This document shows, one piece after another, positions 1-8,930 of a stretch of DNA of 64,000 bases; the stretch's first letter is position 1; the number at the start of each line of letters is the position of its first letter. A program made the position numbers and the translations under genes. The stretch covers positions 62,001 through 126,000 of the forward strand of contig DATBKT010000087.1 in NCBI GenBank assembly GCA_036555705.1, given 5' to 3'. The DNA comes from JARBAU01 sp029237525. Lineage in GTDB: Archaea > Thermoproteota > Nitrososphaeria > Nitrososphaerales > Nitrososphaeraceae. The notes beneath the pieces are model-generated. The model was not told the origin of the DNA. It searched no databases and saw only the letters and a program-made list of their open reading frames with translations.

Positions 1-1273
1 AAGTCGCGCTATCCGCTAGTTGTGTAAATATCTCAGAACAGTAAGCGTCTTTACATCCTGCTATATTATTCCACGCACCTTGATAGATCTGTTTCACTCC
101 GATATCAAGAGAGTTTGTTAACTTTGGAGTCCTAACGTTGAACAATGAATACTTACTAGTTATTCCTGCACCAAAGTCATTAACAAGACCCTTCAGCGAG
201 GAGGACGCAACGTAGGGCTCAATTAGCTGGGCAACAAAAATGCGAACTGATTCTTGAATTCCTTGAAGGGTTGCATTCCGAACCAAGTTATTCCTCTCGT
301 TTGCTGAAGTAAAATTGAAAAAGCCAATTCTTTGAGTTAACTTATCTATAGATGAATTTTGGTAGTGCCAAAAACTAGGATTCTGACCGCCAGGCATGTT
401 GCCAGCGTAGGGAGCGTACATCTGAGAAGGGATCGATGGATTGTATTTAACGAATGCAGAAGTTCCTGCGTAGGCCTCTGTATACACGTTCCATTGAAAA
501 TCTTGAGGATCTGAACCGTACACTAGAGTATTAGCTTTATTCAAATCTCCATAGTCTTTTATTACTGTGAATCCGATTTTTTGTAATTCAGAGGAAATAA
601 GTTCGCCCATCGATCTTCTTTCAGGATCGTCGCTTCTAATCAAGACCCTTACGACAATAGGATTGTCTTTGAAAGTCCACTTTCCGGCTTGCTTTGCCGC
701 TCCGGCTGAATCCAAGGTATTGGTAATGATCTTGTCTGCCAACACTGGGTTGTATCGAATCCCCAGTGATTCTATTGAACTGATAATATTCGGATATTCT
801 GGAGAATAGATTCCAAAGGGGTCTACCATAGGAGTACCATAGCCCTTCAGGATTTCATTTACTACAAATTCCCTACTAATCAAATAATTTACGGCATAGC
901 GAATGGGTTTAAAGTAAAATGGATTGATGGTATCGTTGACTTTAGGTGGCGCAGGGTTCAGTAAAAGTCCAAACGATCCAGCCATCCTATTGTATACGGA
1001 GAGGGCTGGATTCTGCTTCAAATCAGACACGACTTCAAGCGGGACCCGGAAATAGTACGTATCGATACCACCCCTTTTCATTTCTTGTAATGCTGTATTA
1101 TCATCTAGATATTGAATGAATCGTGCACCATCGATAAAGGGTCCTTTTTCTGTTGTGTTAGAGACACCAAAAGCTATATTGTTTCCTAATCCTTGCTCTG
1201 CAAGAATTAACGTCAGAAAGATTATGAAAAGTGCAGTAGTGATTGATGAGTTCAGACGGGAAAAAATATTCAT
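1..1273 (-). CDS. ABC transporter substrate-binding protein, peptide/nickel family 5 (partial)
   Basis: The reading frame is open from an ATG at 1273 to the left edge, so about 424 N-terminal residues are visible and the C-terminus is missing. Residues 1-30 form a signal peptide-like hydrophobic stretch. The following sequence has the look of extracytoplasmic solute-binding family 5 (DppA/OppA type), with the family's order of segments (a 'PIRYAVNYLI' helix, 'GYGTPMVDPFGIY', and a C-terminal half with 'AYAGTSAFVKYNPS'). Family members bind oligopeptides, nickel or sugars outside the membrane and feed an ABC permease. Permease and ATPase genes would be expected beyond the edge but cannot be seen. 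Substrate cannot be assigned. Confidence 0.8.
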   Translation of the reverse strand, partial: MNIFSRLNSSITTALFIIFLTLILAEQGLGNNIAFGVSNTTEKGPFIDGARFIQYLDDNTALQEMKRGGIDTYYFRVPLEVVSDLKQNPALSVYNRMAGSFGLLLNPAPPKVNDTINPFYFKPIRYAVNYLISREFVVNEILKGYGTPMVDPFGIYSPEYPNIISSIESLGIRYNPVLADKIITNTLDSAGAAKQAGKWTFKDNPIVVRVLIRSDDPERRSMGELISSELQKIGFTVIKDYGDLNKANTLVYGSDPQDFQWNVYTEAYAGTSAFVKYNPSIPSQMYAPYAGNMPGGQNPSFWHYQNSSIDKLTQRIGFFNFTSANERNNLVRNATLQGIQESVRIFVAQLIEPYVASSSLKGLVNDFGAGITSKYSLFNVRTPKLTNSLDIGVKQIYQGAWNNIAGCKDAYCSEIFTQLADSAT

Positions 1274-1314
1274 CTAATCCCGCTTTTCAATTATCCGATG
1301 CAATGTAATTAGGG

Positions 1315-1698
1315 CTAGGGCATATCCAAGAAGCCTAGTCTATTTCTCATTCTCATTACTTTATTAGATTTAATATCCGGCGTGTCATAGTACGGGTTGA
1401 GATATCTGCTAGAAAGATACCGCTTTATATCTGCTGGGCCACCTGGTTTGGAAATATTGTCAACGTAATGTTGATTTGTTTCAATACGTTGCGGGAAATT
1501 AGAAATTGACGGCATGATTGCAGAATAATCATGAAGATCACAAGTCATACTTGATGCGTCACACATGGCAATTAAGCTAGTACCCTTCTTCCTCCACCTC
1601 AATAGGTTCACTTGGGTGGTAAGTTCCTGTTCCCACAAAGGGTCTTCTTCGATTATCCGTCGGGGGATTTGCATAAAATCATCCATAACTAAATGCAT
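1315..1698 (-). CDS. Hypothetical protein, 127 aa
   Basis: I do not recognise this protein. It is hydrophilic, has no signal peptide or membrane segment, and ends in a basic, Met/Arg-rich tail. An alternative ATG lies four codons inside. It lies on the same strand as the binding-protein gene and ends 42 nt before that gene's start, so the two could be co-transcribed. An AT-rich TTAATTAAAG element lies about 15 nt before the first ATG. It is probably a real gene because nothing else occupies the region, but no domain supports it. Confidence 0.5.
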   Translation of the reverse strand: MHLVMDDFMQIPRRIIEEDPLWEQELTTQVNLLRWRKKGTSLIAMCDASSMTCDLHDYSAIMPSISNFPQRIETNQHYVDNISKPGGPADIKRYLSSRYLNPYYDTPDIKSNKVMRMRNRLGFLDMP

Positions 1699-2055
1699 TA
1701 CCCTATCCTTTAATTAAGATTGTGGGAATCGGCAAAACATATCAGATATTGTGATTGACTTCAAAGCTCTCAATCCTTTTCGATTATTTTGCAAAGTAAT
1801 AGACCTTCAGTTGGGACAATTTGATGAATAGCAATTTACAACTAACTGTTGATCGCAATAAAAGTGAAATTCCGAATTCGCAACCCAAAAATTCAGTCTG
1901 AATTAGAATTTATTCAAATAAGTAGATACAAGTACTATAAATAATAAATGCAACTCGGCAAATCTACAATTCTTAGACCCATGTATTTTGTTAAGGATAA
2001 AGTATAAATAAAAGAATAAAATATTTATATAAGATGGCAAGTTCTGGCACTTTTT
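1699..2055. other. Intergenic region upstream of TFB
   Basis: This AT-rich stretch separates the divergent hypothetical gene and TFB. The right end holds the TFB promoter. I see no convincing small gene, RNA or repeat in the remainder. Confidence 0.5.
2022..2033 (+). promoter_or_regulatory. TATA box of the TFB gene
   Basis: A TATTTATATAAG element lies in an A-rich (BRE-like) context. Archaeal transcription starts about 25 nt downstream, near 2053-2058. That coincides with the ATG at 2056 and suggests a leaderless mRNA, which matters for the start-codon problem of the following gene. Confidence 0.55.
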
Positions 2056-2068
2056 ATGGTGAAAAATC

Positions 2069-2983
2069 CTGGTAAAAGATATTTCGTTATTTAGTGATAG
2101 GTGCCCGCGTTGCGGAAAGGGTCCAATGGTCACAGATAATTCAAGTGGTGAAATGTTTTGTGGAAATTGTGGCTTTGTTGTTACAGAAAGGATTGAAGAG
2201 ACTGGCCCTGAGTGGAGAGCTTTTTCCAAAGAAGAGCATGAAGACCGAAGTAGAGCTGGAATACCAACATCTTTAGCTATGCACGACATGGGTCTAGCTA
2301 CCATCATTGGTCCAATTGATAAGGATGCTTCGGGAAAGCCATTATCCGCATCTATGAAGAGCACAATCGAAAGACTGAGGACGTGGGACAGTCGAAGTCA
2401 GGTTCACGAACCAGTAGACCGGAATTTTAGACAGGCGTTTAGCGAATTAGATCGATTGAAGGACAAGTTAGCAGTGGGAGATGCGGTCATTGAAAAAGCT
2501 GCATATGTCTACAGAAAAGCATTAGAGCGAGGACTTGTGAGAGGAAGATCAATTTCTGCACTTGTAGCTGCTGCGCTTTATGCTGCTTGTAGGGATACTG
2601 AAACACCGAGGACTTTAAAGGATATTGCTAACGCAAGCAATATAAAAAAGAAGGATGTTGCTAGATGCTATCGATTACTTATCCGCGAGTTGGATCTCAA
2701 GATGCCTGTTGTTGATCCGGTTAAGTGTGTTGCTAGAATTGCAAGCAAGGCTGGGCTTTCCGAAAAGACAAAAAGAAAGGCATTAGAGATTCTAAAGAAA
2801 GCTGAAGAGGGTAAGATCTCTGCCGGAAAAGACCCTATGGGTCTAGCTGCGGCTGCATTGTATGTTGCGTGTGTTATGAATGGGGAAAATAAAACTCAGA
2901 AGGATGTTGCAGAAGCTGCTGGTGTCACCGAAGTCACCATTAGAAATAGATACAAGGGATTAAAACTCCATCTTAAGCTCTGA
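2069..2983 (+). CDS. tfb: Transcription initiation factor IIB (TFB)
   Basis: TFB bridges TBP, the BRE element and RNA polymerase at archaeal promoters. The N-terminal zinc ribbon (CPRC and, 16 residues later, CGNC) is followed by the B-finger/linker (EWRAFSKEEHEDRSRAG) and two cyclin-like repeats, ending in the second-repeat helix-turn-helix KDVAEAAGVTEVTIRNRYK. The first conventional ATG in frame (2126) would cut off the first zinc pair, so translation must begin upstream. The frame is open only back to 2063 and contains no ATG, GTG or TTG there. The coordinates given use the CTG at 2069. Alternatively the true start is the ATG at 2056, one base out of frame, joined by a +1 shift or an extra A in the A-run at 2062-2066. 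The identification is certain; the 5' end is not. Confidence 0.9.
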   Translation: MVKDISLFSDRCPRCGKGPMVTDNSSGEMFCGNCGFVVTERIEETGPEWRAFSKEEHEDRSRAGIPTSLAMHDMGLATIIGPIDKDASGKPLSASMKSTIERLRTWDSRSQVHEPVDRNFRQAFSELDRLKDKLAVGDAVIEKAAYVYRKALERGLVRGRSISALVAAALYAACRDTETPRTLKDIANASNIKKKDVARCYRLLIRELDLKMPVVDPVKCVARIASKAGLSEKTKRKALEILKKAEEGKISAGKDPMGLAAAALYVACVMNGENKTQKDVAEAAGVTEVTIRNRYKGLKLHLKL

Positions 2984-3434
2984 TCGATTTCATAAAGTCT
3001 TCTCTTTCTTTGATTAGATCCTTAAGATTTTTGATATAATCCAAATCAGTGGCCTTGTTGTTATTACAGTTCGAAAGTTTTTTAAAATTATCAAGCTGAA
3101 TCACAATTTCGGAATCATAGTTCAGCATTCTATTTAAATCCTTTATCTTGATCGAACCATTTGGAGTAATTGCGCTTTCGTAACAAAATGAAAGATGTCG
3201 AAACAAGGCTAATATATCATGATAATTTCCTGAAATGGATTTAGATTTGAGAGAGTCAAGCCTTGATTTCATGTTAAATGAGACTATTTGATTTACCCTT
3301 GACATTTCTACATAGCTAGAGCGCCCAGACTTGATGCTCTTTTGAAGAATCGAAGCGATCCTGAAAGTGTTGTCCAAACTTGAAACACGTTCCCTCTTTT
3401 TGGCCGGCTTCTTTTCTTTAAACAATAGTGTCAA
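2973..3434 (-). CDS. Hypothetical protein, 153 aa
   Basis: This is a lysine/serine-rich soluble protein with no recognised domain. The N-terminus is very basic (KEKKPAKKRER) and the rest looks mostly helical. It is convergent with TFB and its 3' end overlaps the TFB 3' end by 11 bp, so the two transcripts are antisense at their ends. No function can be given from sequence. Confidence 0.6.
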   Translation of the reverse strand: MTLLFKEKKPAKKRERVSSLDNTFRIASILQKSIKSGRSSYVEMSRVNQIVSFNMKSRLDSLKSKSISGNYHDILALFRHLSFCYESAITPNGSIKIKDLNRMLNYDSEIVIQLDNFKKLSNCNNNKATDLDYIKNLKDLIKEREDFMKSIRA

Positions 3435-3585
3435 TCTAAATTACCGACATAAATGCTTTCGTTTAATGCTTTTTCACTTCAGTCTCTCGAAATTTAGCTA
3501 TCAAATGATAAGATAGTGCGTATGCACCTGACGTCTTAATAATCGAGTGGATAATTGTATGCACTTGGTTAATTTATGAGAAATG

Positions 3586-3894
3586 TTACTGTACCTCAAT
3601 CGCCGCTTCATTGAAGGCCATGCTTACTAGATACCCTTTAACATCTGCACGATGATCACCTTGAAGCATAATGTATCCATCTTTCGCGGTGCCACCGCAA
3701 GCAAATTTACTCTTTAATTCTTTAACAATTCGTTGTAAATCACCAAGTTTTGGATCAATCCCTTCGATCATAGTCGTAGTTTTCCTGAATCTTCTAGTTT
3801 CAAGTCGAACTATGATTCGTGTCTCTTCTTTATCTAGTTCACCACAAGCACAAAGGTCGTCAGGCAGGCCACATTTCTTGCATATAACCACCAT
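3586..3894 (-). CDS. Translation initiation factor aIF1 (SUI1/eIF1 family)
   Basis: aIF1 binds the small ribosomal subunit near the P site and enforces start-codon fidelity. The 102-residue length fits the family. A small cysteine-rich N-terminal extension (CKKCG...CAC) precedes the SUI1 fold. Within the fold, 'RRFRKTTTMIEGID', 'KSKFACGGTAKDG' and 'LQGDH' are the typical SUI1 signature segments. It is a monocistronic gene transcribed away from the Sec61-beta gene. Confidence 0.93.
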   Translation of the reverse strand: MVVICKKCGLPDDLCACGELDKEETRIIVRLETRRFRKTTTMIEGIDPKLGDLQRIVKELKSKFACGGTAKDGYIMLQGDHRADVKGYLVSMAFNEAAIEVQ

Positions 3895-4010
3895 CTTTCG
3901 GTATTTTGATTATCCATATTCCAACTATTAAAACTTGCTTGTTTCCAAAAGCAGATCAATACAAAATAACGGAAATTATCTCATTCTTGCGGTTTATCAG
4001 TAGAGAAATC

Positions 4011-4018
4011 TATTTAAA
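4011..4018 (+). promoter_or_regulatory. TATA box of the Sec61-beta gene
   Basis: A TATTTAAA element lies 26 nt before the ATG at 4045. This is the spacing expected for a leaderless archaeal transcript. Confidence 0.5.
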
Positions 4019-4044
4019 TCGCTATCCCTTTCTCTTCCTTATTA

Positions 4045-4212
4045 ATGAGCAGTAAAAAGAAAAACGCCCCTCTCCCAGCATCTAGTGCAGGTTTGTTGAG
4101 ATTTTTTGAGGACGAAACGAAGGGTATAAAGATAAAACCAGAAGTTGTGTTAGGAGTAACAGGCGGATTAATTGGAATCTCTCTAATAATTAGAATTCTC
4201 TTTCCGGTCTAG
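4045..4212 (+). CDS. secG: Preprotein translocase subunit Sec61-beta (SecG-type)
   Basis: This 55-residue protein has a hydrophilic N-terminus containing the family segment 'PASSAGLLRFFEDE'. A single C-terminal transmembrane helix follows ('VVLGVTGGLIGISLIIRILF'). It is the small third subunit of the SecYE-beta channel in the cytoplasmic membrane. It starts 26 nt after a TATA box and is followed 24 nt later by the DUF2070 membrane protein, so the two may be co-transcribed. Confidence 0.9.
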   Translation: MSSKKKNAPLPASSAGLLRFFEDETKGIKIKPEVVLGVTGGLIGISLIIRILFPV

Positions 4213-4236
4213 AACCAACGTTACTCGACCCAGGCC

Positions 4237-5991
4237 ATGGAAAGCGTTTCTAGCATACATAAACGATGGTCTTTAACACGGCTGAATCCTTCCTCTGTTA
4301 AAACATCTTTTCTAATTTCTATTCTTGCAACAATTTTCCTAATTTTCGTTGTCGAGAGCTGGATCTACAATTCAAGCAAGGATTTTATCTACGCTCTCCT
4401 TGTTGGACTACCTAGTGCTATAGGACTAGGATTCTTTGACTTTTGGTCATTAAGGAACACACCTCTCAATAAATTATCAAAAGTGTTTCATGTATCTGCA
4501 TTTTCAAATCTGTTGTGGGTAGGTTCAGTCATTCTGGGCTTGCTTTCGCAAACTGCGCTGGGGAGGGAAAGCTCTCCTATTTTGTATGTAGTAGAAGGTA
4601 TGTTTCTCTCTATAGGCTTGAGAATTGCAATATTTCGATCTGTATTTGGTGCCAATTTAGCACAGTCAGTGGTGGTAGGGGTTGTTCAGCCTTCACTAAT
4701 GGGGATAATAATTATCGGTTATCCACTGTCTAGTACGTACACTAATCACCAGTTGGATTTTGTGCCGTTGATTGGTGTATTATTTATAGGCCTGAGCATT
4801 TTATGGACCGAATTAGCAGATCGTGCGGGCCGGCCACATGTTATTAGTACTTTTACTCTATTGCAGGCTTTCCTTAATGCATGGACTAATAGCAATGCAA
4901 AGGAGATGGAAAAATTTACTGAATCAAGATCGGAGCATCAGACGGTTAGGACTTTAATCGCGAGATTCAAGAAAGCAGAAGTACCTGTTCACATTATTCT
5001 TCCGGACATCCATCCTGGCCCATTCAATCCAGTGGGAGGAAGTAATTTGCCATATGTATTATTTTCAACTTTTTCAAAGAAGGCAATAGTTCTACATAGT
5101 GTATCCGATCATTCGTTAAACCTACCTTCAATAACTGAATTGAATAGTTACATTGCATCTCTTGATAAACAAGACTATGTAGCGGGGCATCAAATGTGTT
5201 CGATACCATGTCAGGTGCAAATTTCGAGCTTTACAGTAACTGGCCTTAAGTTCGGGGATTCGGTTCTGTTACTGCTCTCAAGGGCCCCACAGGGCATGGA
5301 CGATCTTTCTGATGGGATCCTTAAGCAACTGGAGACTTATTCCCAATCTTTGGGGTTCAACAATATATTAGTTATAGATTGCCACAATGCTTTGGGATTG
5401 CAGTTAAACCAACTGAATAGTGAATCTTTATTGAATGCAGGAAAAAGATGTCTTGAGTCGCTTAATCAATCTCAAGAATTTCCATTTAGGATTGGCTTTG
5501 CTAACCTTTGTGATATTGCCTATGAGGTGGATTCCCTGAAGGATGACTTGGGAGATTCTGGCTTAGCTACCCTGGCTATTGAAGTTAACTCCCACTACTA
5601 CGTGATAGGTTGGGCAGATTCAAATAACATGGACAATAAATTGAGAGGACTACTGGTTTCCTATATGTCTGAGAGAGGAATACAATTGTTAGAAGTTTGT
5701 ACTTCGGATACCCACGCGACATCAGGCAAACGAACTAGTCAAGGATACTTTGCTTTTGGAAGTATCACAAAGCCCAAAATAGCAGCTGAAATATTCTATT
5801 TACTTGCAAGGAGATCAATTGAATCTGTTACACCTTCAATGTTTGAGTTGGCGTCCATCAAGACAAAGGTTAGGGTAATGGGAAAGAAGCAGTTTGATGA
5901 ATATGCCGTGGCACTGAACAAGTCCTTGTTCCTCACTAAAATATTTGTACTTACGACCGTCTCTGTCTTTATCGCAACGCTAATCTTGTAA
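4237..5991 (+). CDS. DUF2070 family membrane protein, 584 aa
   Basis: This belongs to the archaeal DUF2070 family, whose biochemical function is unknown. About six hydrophobic helices occupy residues 20-190. A soluble domain of roughly 350 residues follows, containing the family's 'LPDIHPGPFNPVGGSN' segment, 'DCHNALG' and 'CTSDTHATSG'. A final C-terminal membrane helix (about 562-582) ends the protein. The conserved His/Asp-rich motifs suggest a metal-dependent enzyme-like domain, but that is inference. It follows secG closely. The length fits the family. Confidence 0.85.
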   Translation: MESVSSIHKRWSLTRLNPSSVKTSFLISILATIFLIFVVESWIYNSSKDFIYALLVGLPSAIGLGFFDFWSLRNTPLNKLSKVFHVSAFSNLLWVGSVILGLLSQTALGRESSPILYVVEGMFLSIGLRIAIFRSVFGANLAQSVVVGVVQPSLMGIIIIGYPLSSTYTNHQLDFVPLIGVLFIGLSILWTELADRAGRPHVISTFTLLQAFLNAWTNSNAKEMEKFTESRSEHQTVRTLIARFKKAEVPVHIILPDIHPGPFNPVGGSNLPYVLFSTFSKKAIVLHSVSDHSLNLPSITELNSYIASLDKQDYVAGHQMCSIPCQVQISSFTVTGLKFGDSVLLLLSRAPQGMDDLSDGILKQLETYSQSLGFNNILVIDCHNALGLQLNQLNSESLLNAGKRCLESLNQSQEFPFRIGFANLCDIAYEVDSLKDDLGDSGLATLAIEVNSHYYVIGWADSNNMDNKLRGLLVSYMSERGIQLLEVCTSDTHATSGKRTSQGYFAFGSITKPKIAAEIFYLLARRSIESVTPSMFELASIKTKVRVMGKKQFDEYAVALNKSLFLTKIFVLTTVSVFIATLIL

Positions 5992-6010
5992 CTCAAATCC
6001 AAAATCAGGA

Positions 6011-6085
6011 TGGATGGGGAGAGATTTGAACTCTCGATCACCTGTGTGTGAGACAGGTATCTTAACCAGGCTGGACCACCCATCC
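6011..6085 (-). tRNA. tRNA-Val (anticodon CAC)
   Basis: Read on the minus strand, the 7-bp acceptor stem GGATGGG/CCCATCC is perfect. The anticodon stem CCTGT/ACAGG encloses the loop CTCACAC, giving anticodon CAC. The T stem GAGAG/CTCTC encloses TTCAAAT. The D arm contains AGCCTGGTTA. The discriminator base is A, CCA is not encoded, and no intron is present. It reads GUG codons. It lies 19 bp past the end of the convergent DUF2070 gene. Confidence 0.95.
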
Positions 6086-6214
6086 TAAAACAATATTGAG
6101 AATACTGCAAGACTTGGGAATAAATATCTAAGCATTTTACTTGATGACAATATCCGGTAAGATGTTTAGACTGCTGCTCTGAAGCACTTTTTCTTCACCG
6201 AGTAGGTTCTAGAA

Positions 6215-7498
6215 CTAAGTTCCTTGACTAAATCCATTAAGATATGCCTCTTGTTCTTGTGTTAGAATATCAATATCTACGTTCATAGATCTTAGCTTTG
6301 CTAATGCTATTTCTTGGTCCTGCTCTCTAGGAATATTATAGACCAAAGGGCTAAGTGATCCCTTAGATTCCGCTAGCTTCAATACCGACATGAATTGATT
6401 GGCAAAGCTCATGTCCATTACTTCTGAAGGATGACCTTCTGCAGCGACCAAGTTGACCAATCGACCCTCTCCAATCAGATATATTTTTTTATGGTTCAAG
6501 TCGTATCGCATAATATTTTCATTAATTTGAATCTTGCTGGACGATTGTTGTTCCAATTCTGAAACTGCTATTTCAACGTTAAAATGACCAGCATTTGCTA
6601 AAATCGCACCATCCTTTAGCTCATTAATATCTTCCTTTCCAATGACGTCTTTGCATCCTGTAGTTGTAATAAAAATATCACCGAATGACGACGCCTGTTT
6701 CATAGTCGTGACGGTGAAGCCATCTAACTTGGCTTTTAAAGCTGAAATTGGGTCAACCTCTGTAACAGTGACGTTTGCTCCTAGTCCAGCGGCCTTTTTT
6801 GAAATTCCCTTTCCTACATGTCCGTATCCTGCAACTATAACATTTTTTCCAGAGAACAAAATATTCGTAGCACGTATAATCCCATCCAAAGCAGATTGAC
6901 CGGTTCCGTATACATTGTCGAAATCATGCTTAGTTTCCGCGTCGTTTACAGCGATTATAGGATACATTAGCTTGCCAACTTTTTGAAGAGCCCTTAATCT
7001 TATTACACCAGTAGTAGTTTCTTCTGTTCCCCCGTACAATTCAGATTTGAAATCGTCAATAAATTTATGGATTTCAACAGTTAGATCTGCCCCATCATCT
7101 ATCGTAATGTTGGGCCGAATTTTCGTTGCACTATTTATATCATGATAGTATTGATCCGTAGAGACGCCCTTACTAGCGTAGATTGATACACGTTCATCGA
7201 TTGCGATCGATGCAGCAACATCGTCTTGTGTACTCAGTGGATTGCAACCACACCAAGATACGTCAGCACCAGATGATTTTAGCGTCCGGATTAATACTCC
7301 TGTCTCCTTTGTAACGTGTAAGCAACCACTAACACGAATACCTGTAAGAGGCTTGATATTGCAATACTTATCCTTGAGCGATACTAAAACTGGCATATGT
7401 TCTTCCGCCCAATCAATCCTATTTTTCCCATCTTGAGCTAGAGATTCGTCCTTAATTCGATAATTGACCATTATGTGATTCAGGCTTATTATACCCAT
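6215..7498 (-). CDS. ahcY: Adenosylhomocysteinase (S-adenosyl-L-homocysteine hydrolase), canonical copy
   Basis: The enzyme hydrolyses S-adenosylhomocysteine to adenosine and homocysteine, relieving product inhibition of methyltransferases, and uses tightly bound NAD. Visible family motifs are 'GCLHVTKET' (substrate His), 'CNPLSTQDD', 'IDDGADL', 'EETTTGVIRL', 'NDAETKHDFDN' (Lys and Asp-Asn), the NAD loop 'GYGHVGKG', 'NAGHF', and 'EGRLVNL..AEGHPSEVM'. It is 427 residues from the first ATG; a second ATG lies at 7471. It lacks the extended C-terminal KPDHYRY tail of eukaryotic enzymes. A second, diverged copy is at 35975. Confidence 0.95.
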   Translation of the reverse strand: MGIISLNHIMVNYRIKDESLAQDGKNRIDWAEEHMPVLVSLKDKYCNIKPLTGIRVSGCLHVTKETGVLIRTLKSSGADVSWCGCNPLSTQDDVAASIAIDERVSIYASKGVSTDQYYHDINSATKIRPNITIDDGADLTVEIHKFIDDFKSELYGGTEETTTGVIRLRALQKVGKLMYPIIAVNDAETKHDFDNVYGTGQSALDGIIRATNILFSGKNVIVAGYGHVGKGISKKAAGLGANVTVTEVDPISALKAKLDGFTVTTMKQASSFGDIFITTTGCKDVIGKEDINELKDGAILANAGHFNVEIAVSELEQQSSSKIQINENIMRYDLNHKKIYLIGEGRLVNLVAAEGHPSEVMDMSFANQFMSVLKLAESKGSLSPLVYNIPREQDQEIALAKLRSMNVDIDILTQEQEAYLNGFSQGT

Positions 7499-7695
7499 AT
7501 ATTATCTTATTTTTATGTGAATCAATAAACACTTATGATAAATTTTGATTGCAAATATAAGTCGATACAAAAATCAATATTTCTATTTGTCTGACCCCTG
7601 CATACCTACGCAAGGTAACAGATTATAACTCTATTTGACAACTCTTTTTGCGGTAAAAATTTTATTGGTCAATCCCACATTATCAGATTTATCCA

Positions 7696-8844
7696 TTAGC
7701 TCCTAAGGTGGTTTATCAAAAATTGATCAGGTTCGTATATGTCTCCGTTTTCCTTAGCCAATTGCCTTAACGTATTAATTATCGACTCTACTCCGTAGCT
7801 TTTAACAGTTTCAAAAAGCTCCGCTTTCAATCCCATTCCTAACCTTAATGCCGTCTCGAGTTCATTTTTATCGCAGGCGCCGTGGGATATCAGCCAACCT
7901 GCATTGTTGGCTGCGAAAGCTACCAGTTTAACTGGATCATATTTTTCAACTTGATTATTTGCTAAATTGACACGTTCGTACTGTCCTTTTTTGTACTCGT
8001 AAAAACCCTGGCCAGATTTCTGGCCATATTTTCCTTCTGAAAATAATCTTTCAATATTCGGATTAGGATTCATAACATCTTTGTCTCGTGAATACATTTC
8101 CACAGTGGCCTTATGGATTACATCTAGGCCCGTATAGTCAGCAAGTTCGAAGATTCCCATTGGAAAGTTCATCTTTTCCTTTACTGCCGAATCGATTGCC
8201 ACCAAGTTGGTCTTATCTCGCTCCAAACAATAGGCAGCTTCGTGAACCAGTGGAATAAAAATTCGATTAACTATGAACCCTGGAACATCTTTACGACATA
8301 GTATAGGTTGCTTTCCAAGCGATTCAATAAAATTGACAGTAGTTTCAACGACCTTTGGAGATGTCTCTTTGCCTGGAATTACCTCGACCAATTGCATCAA
8401 CTGTGGAGGATTAAAGAAATGGAGACCGACAAACCTTTCGGGTCTAGATGTAAGTGATGCAATTTCCGTTATTGGCAATGTGCTCGTATTTGATGCATAG
8501 AGCGTTTTATCCTCAGCGTTCTCATCGATCCCTTCATAAACTCTTTTTTTCAAGATTAAATCTTCCGGGACAGCCTCAATAACGAGATCTGATTCACTCA
8601 AACTCTCGTTTAAATCAGTCGTGAGGTGTATGCGTTCAAGTATCGCTTTCATTTCTAAGTCGGTAATCTTCTGTTTTTTCAGTAATTTTTCAAGTGACCA
8701 TTTTATTTTATCTATTGCCGAATCTAAAAATTTCTGTTCGACGTCCCTTATTGAAATATTGTACCCTGCCATGGCAGAGATTTGAGCTATCCCATGACCC
8801 ATGGTACCAGAACCGATTACCGTTACTTTCTTAATTGTAGACAA
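7696..8844 (-). CDS. 3-hydroxyacyl-CoA dehydrogenase (3-hydroxybutyryl-CoA dehydrogenase type)
   Basis: This NAD-dependent enzyme oxidises (S)-3-hydroxyacyl-CoA. The N-terminal Rossmann motif is 'VIGSGTMGHGIAQ'; 'HFFNPPQLMQLVEVI' contains the catalytic His, and 'KDVPGFIVNRI' follows. At 382 residues it is about 100 longer than the simple bacterial enzyme because an extra C-terminal 3HCDH-like domain follows (about 290-382). In thaumarchaea such proteins are assigned to the hydroxybutyryl-CoA step of the 3-hydroxypropionate/4-hydroxybutyrate cycle. The methylmalonyl-CoA genes at 39.8-43.6 kb fit that pathway, but the substrate here is inferred. Confidence 0.88.
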   Translation of the reverse strand: MSTIKKVTVIGSGTMGHGIAQISAMAGYNISIRDVEQKFLDSAIDKIKWSLEKLLKKQKITDLEMKAILERIHLTTDLNESLSESDLVIEAVPEDLILKKRVYEGIDENAEDKTLYASNTSTLPITEIASLTSRPERFVGLHFFNPPQLMQLVEVIPGKETSPKVVETTVNFIESLGKQPILCRKDVPGFIVNRIFIPLVHEAAYCLERDKTNLVAIDSAVKEKMNFPMGIFELADYTGLDVIHKATVEMYSRDKDVMNPNPNIERLFSEGKYGQKSGQGFYEYKKGQYERVNLANNQVEKYDPVKLVAFAANNAGWLISHGACDKNELETALRLGMGLKAELFETVKSYGVESIINTLRQLAKENGDIYEPDQFLINHLRS

Positions 8845-8899
8845 TGCTTATCACATGATTGTGTTCACACTTTAATTTTACTCTTTTTTAAAAGGTACA

Positions 8900-8907
8900 C
8901 TTAAAAT
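8900..8907 (+). promoter_or_regulatory. TATA box before the TTG-initiated gene at 8931
   Basis: A CTTAAAAT element lies 23 nt before the TTG at 8931. The spacing matches a leaderless transcript and supports that unusual start codon. Confidence 0.45.
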
Positions 8908-8930
8908 CACGAGAGGCACTACCTCACATA

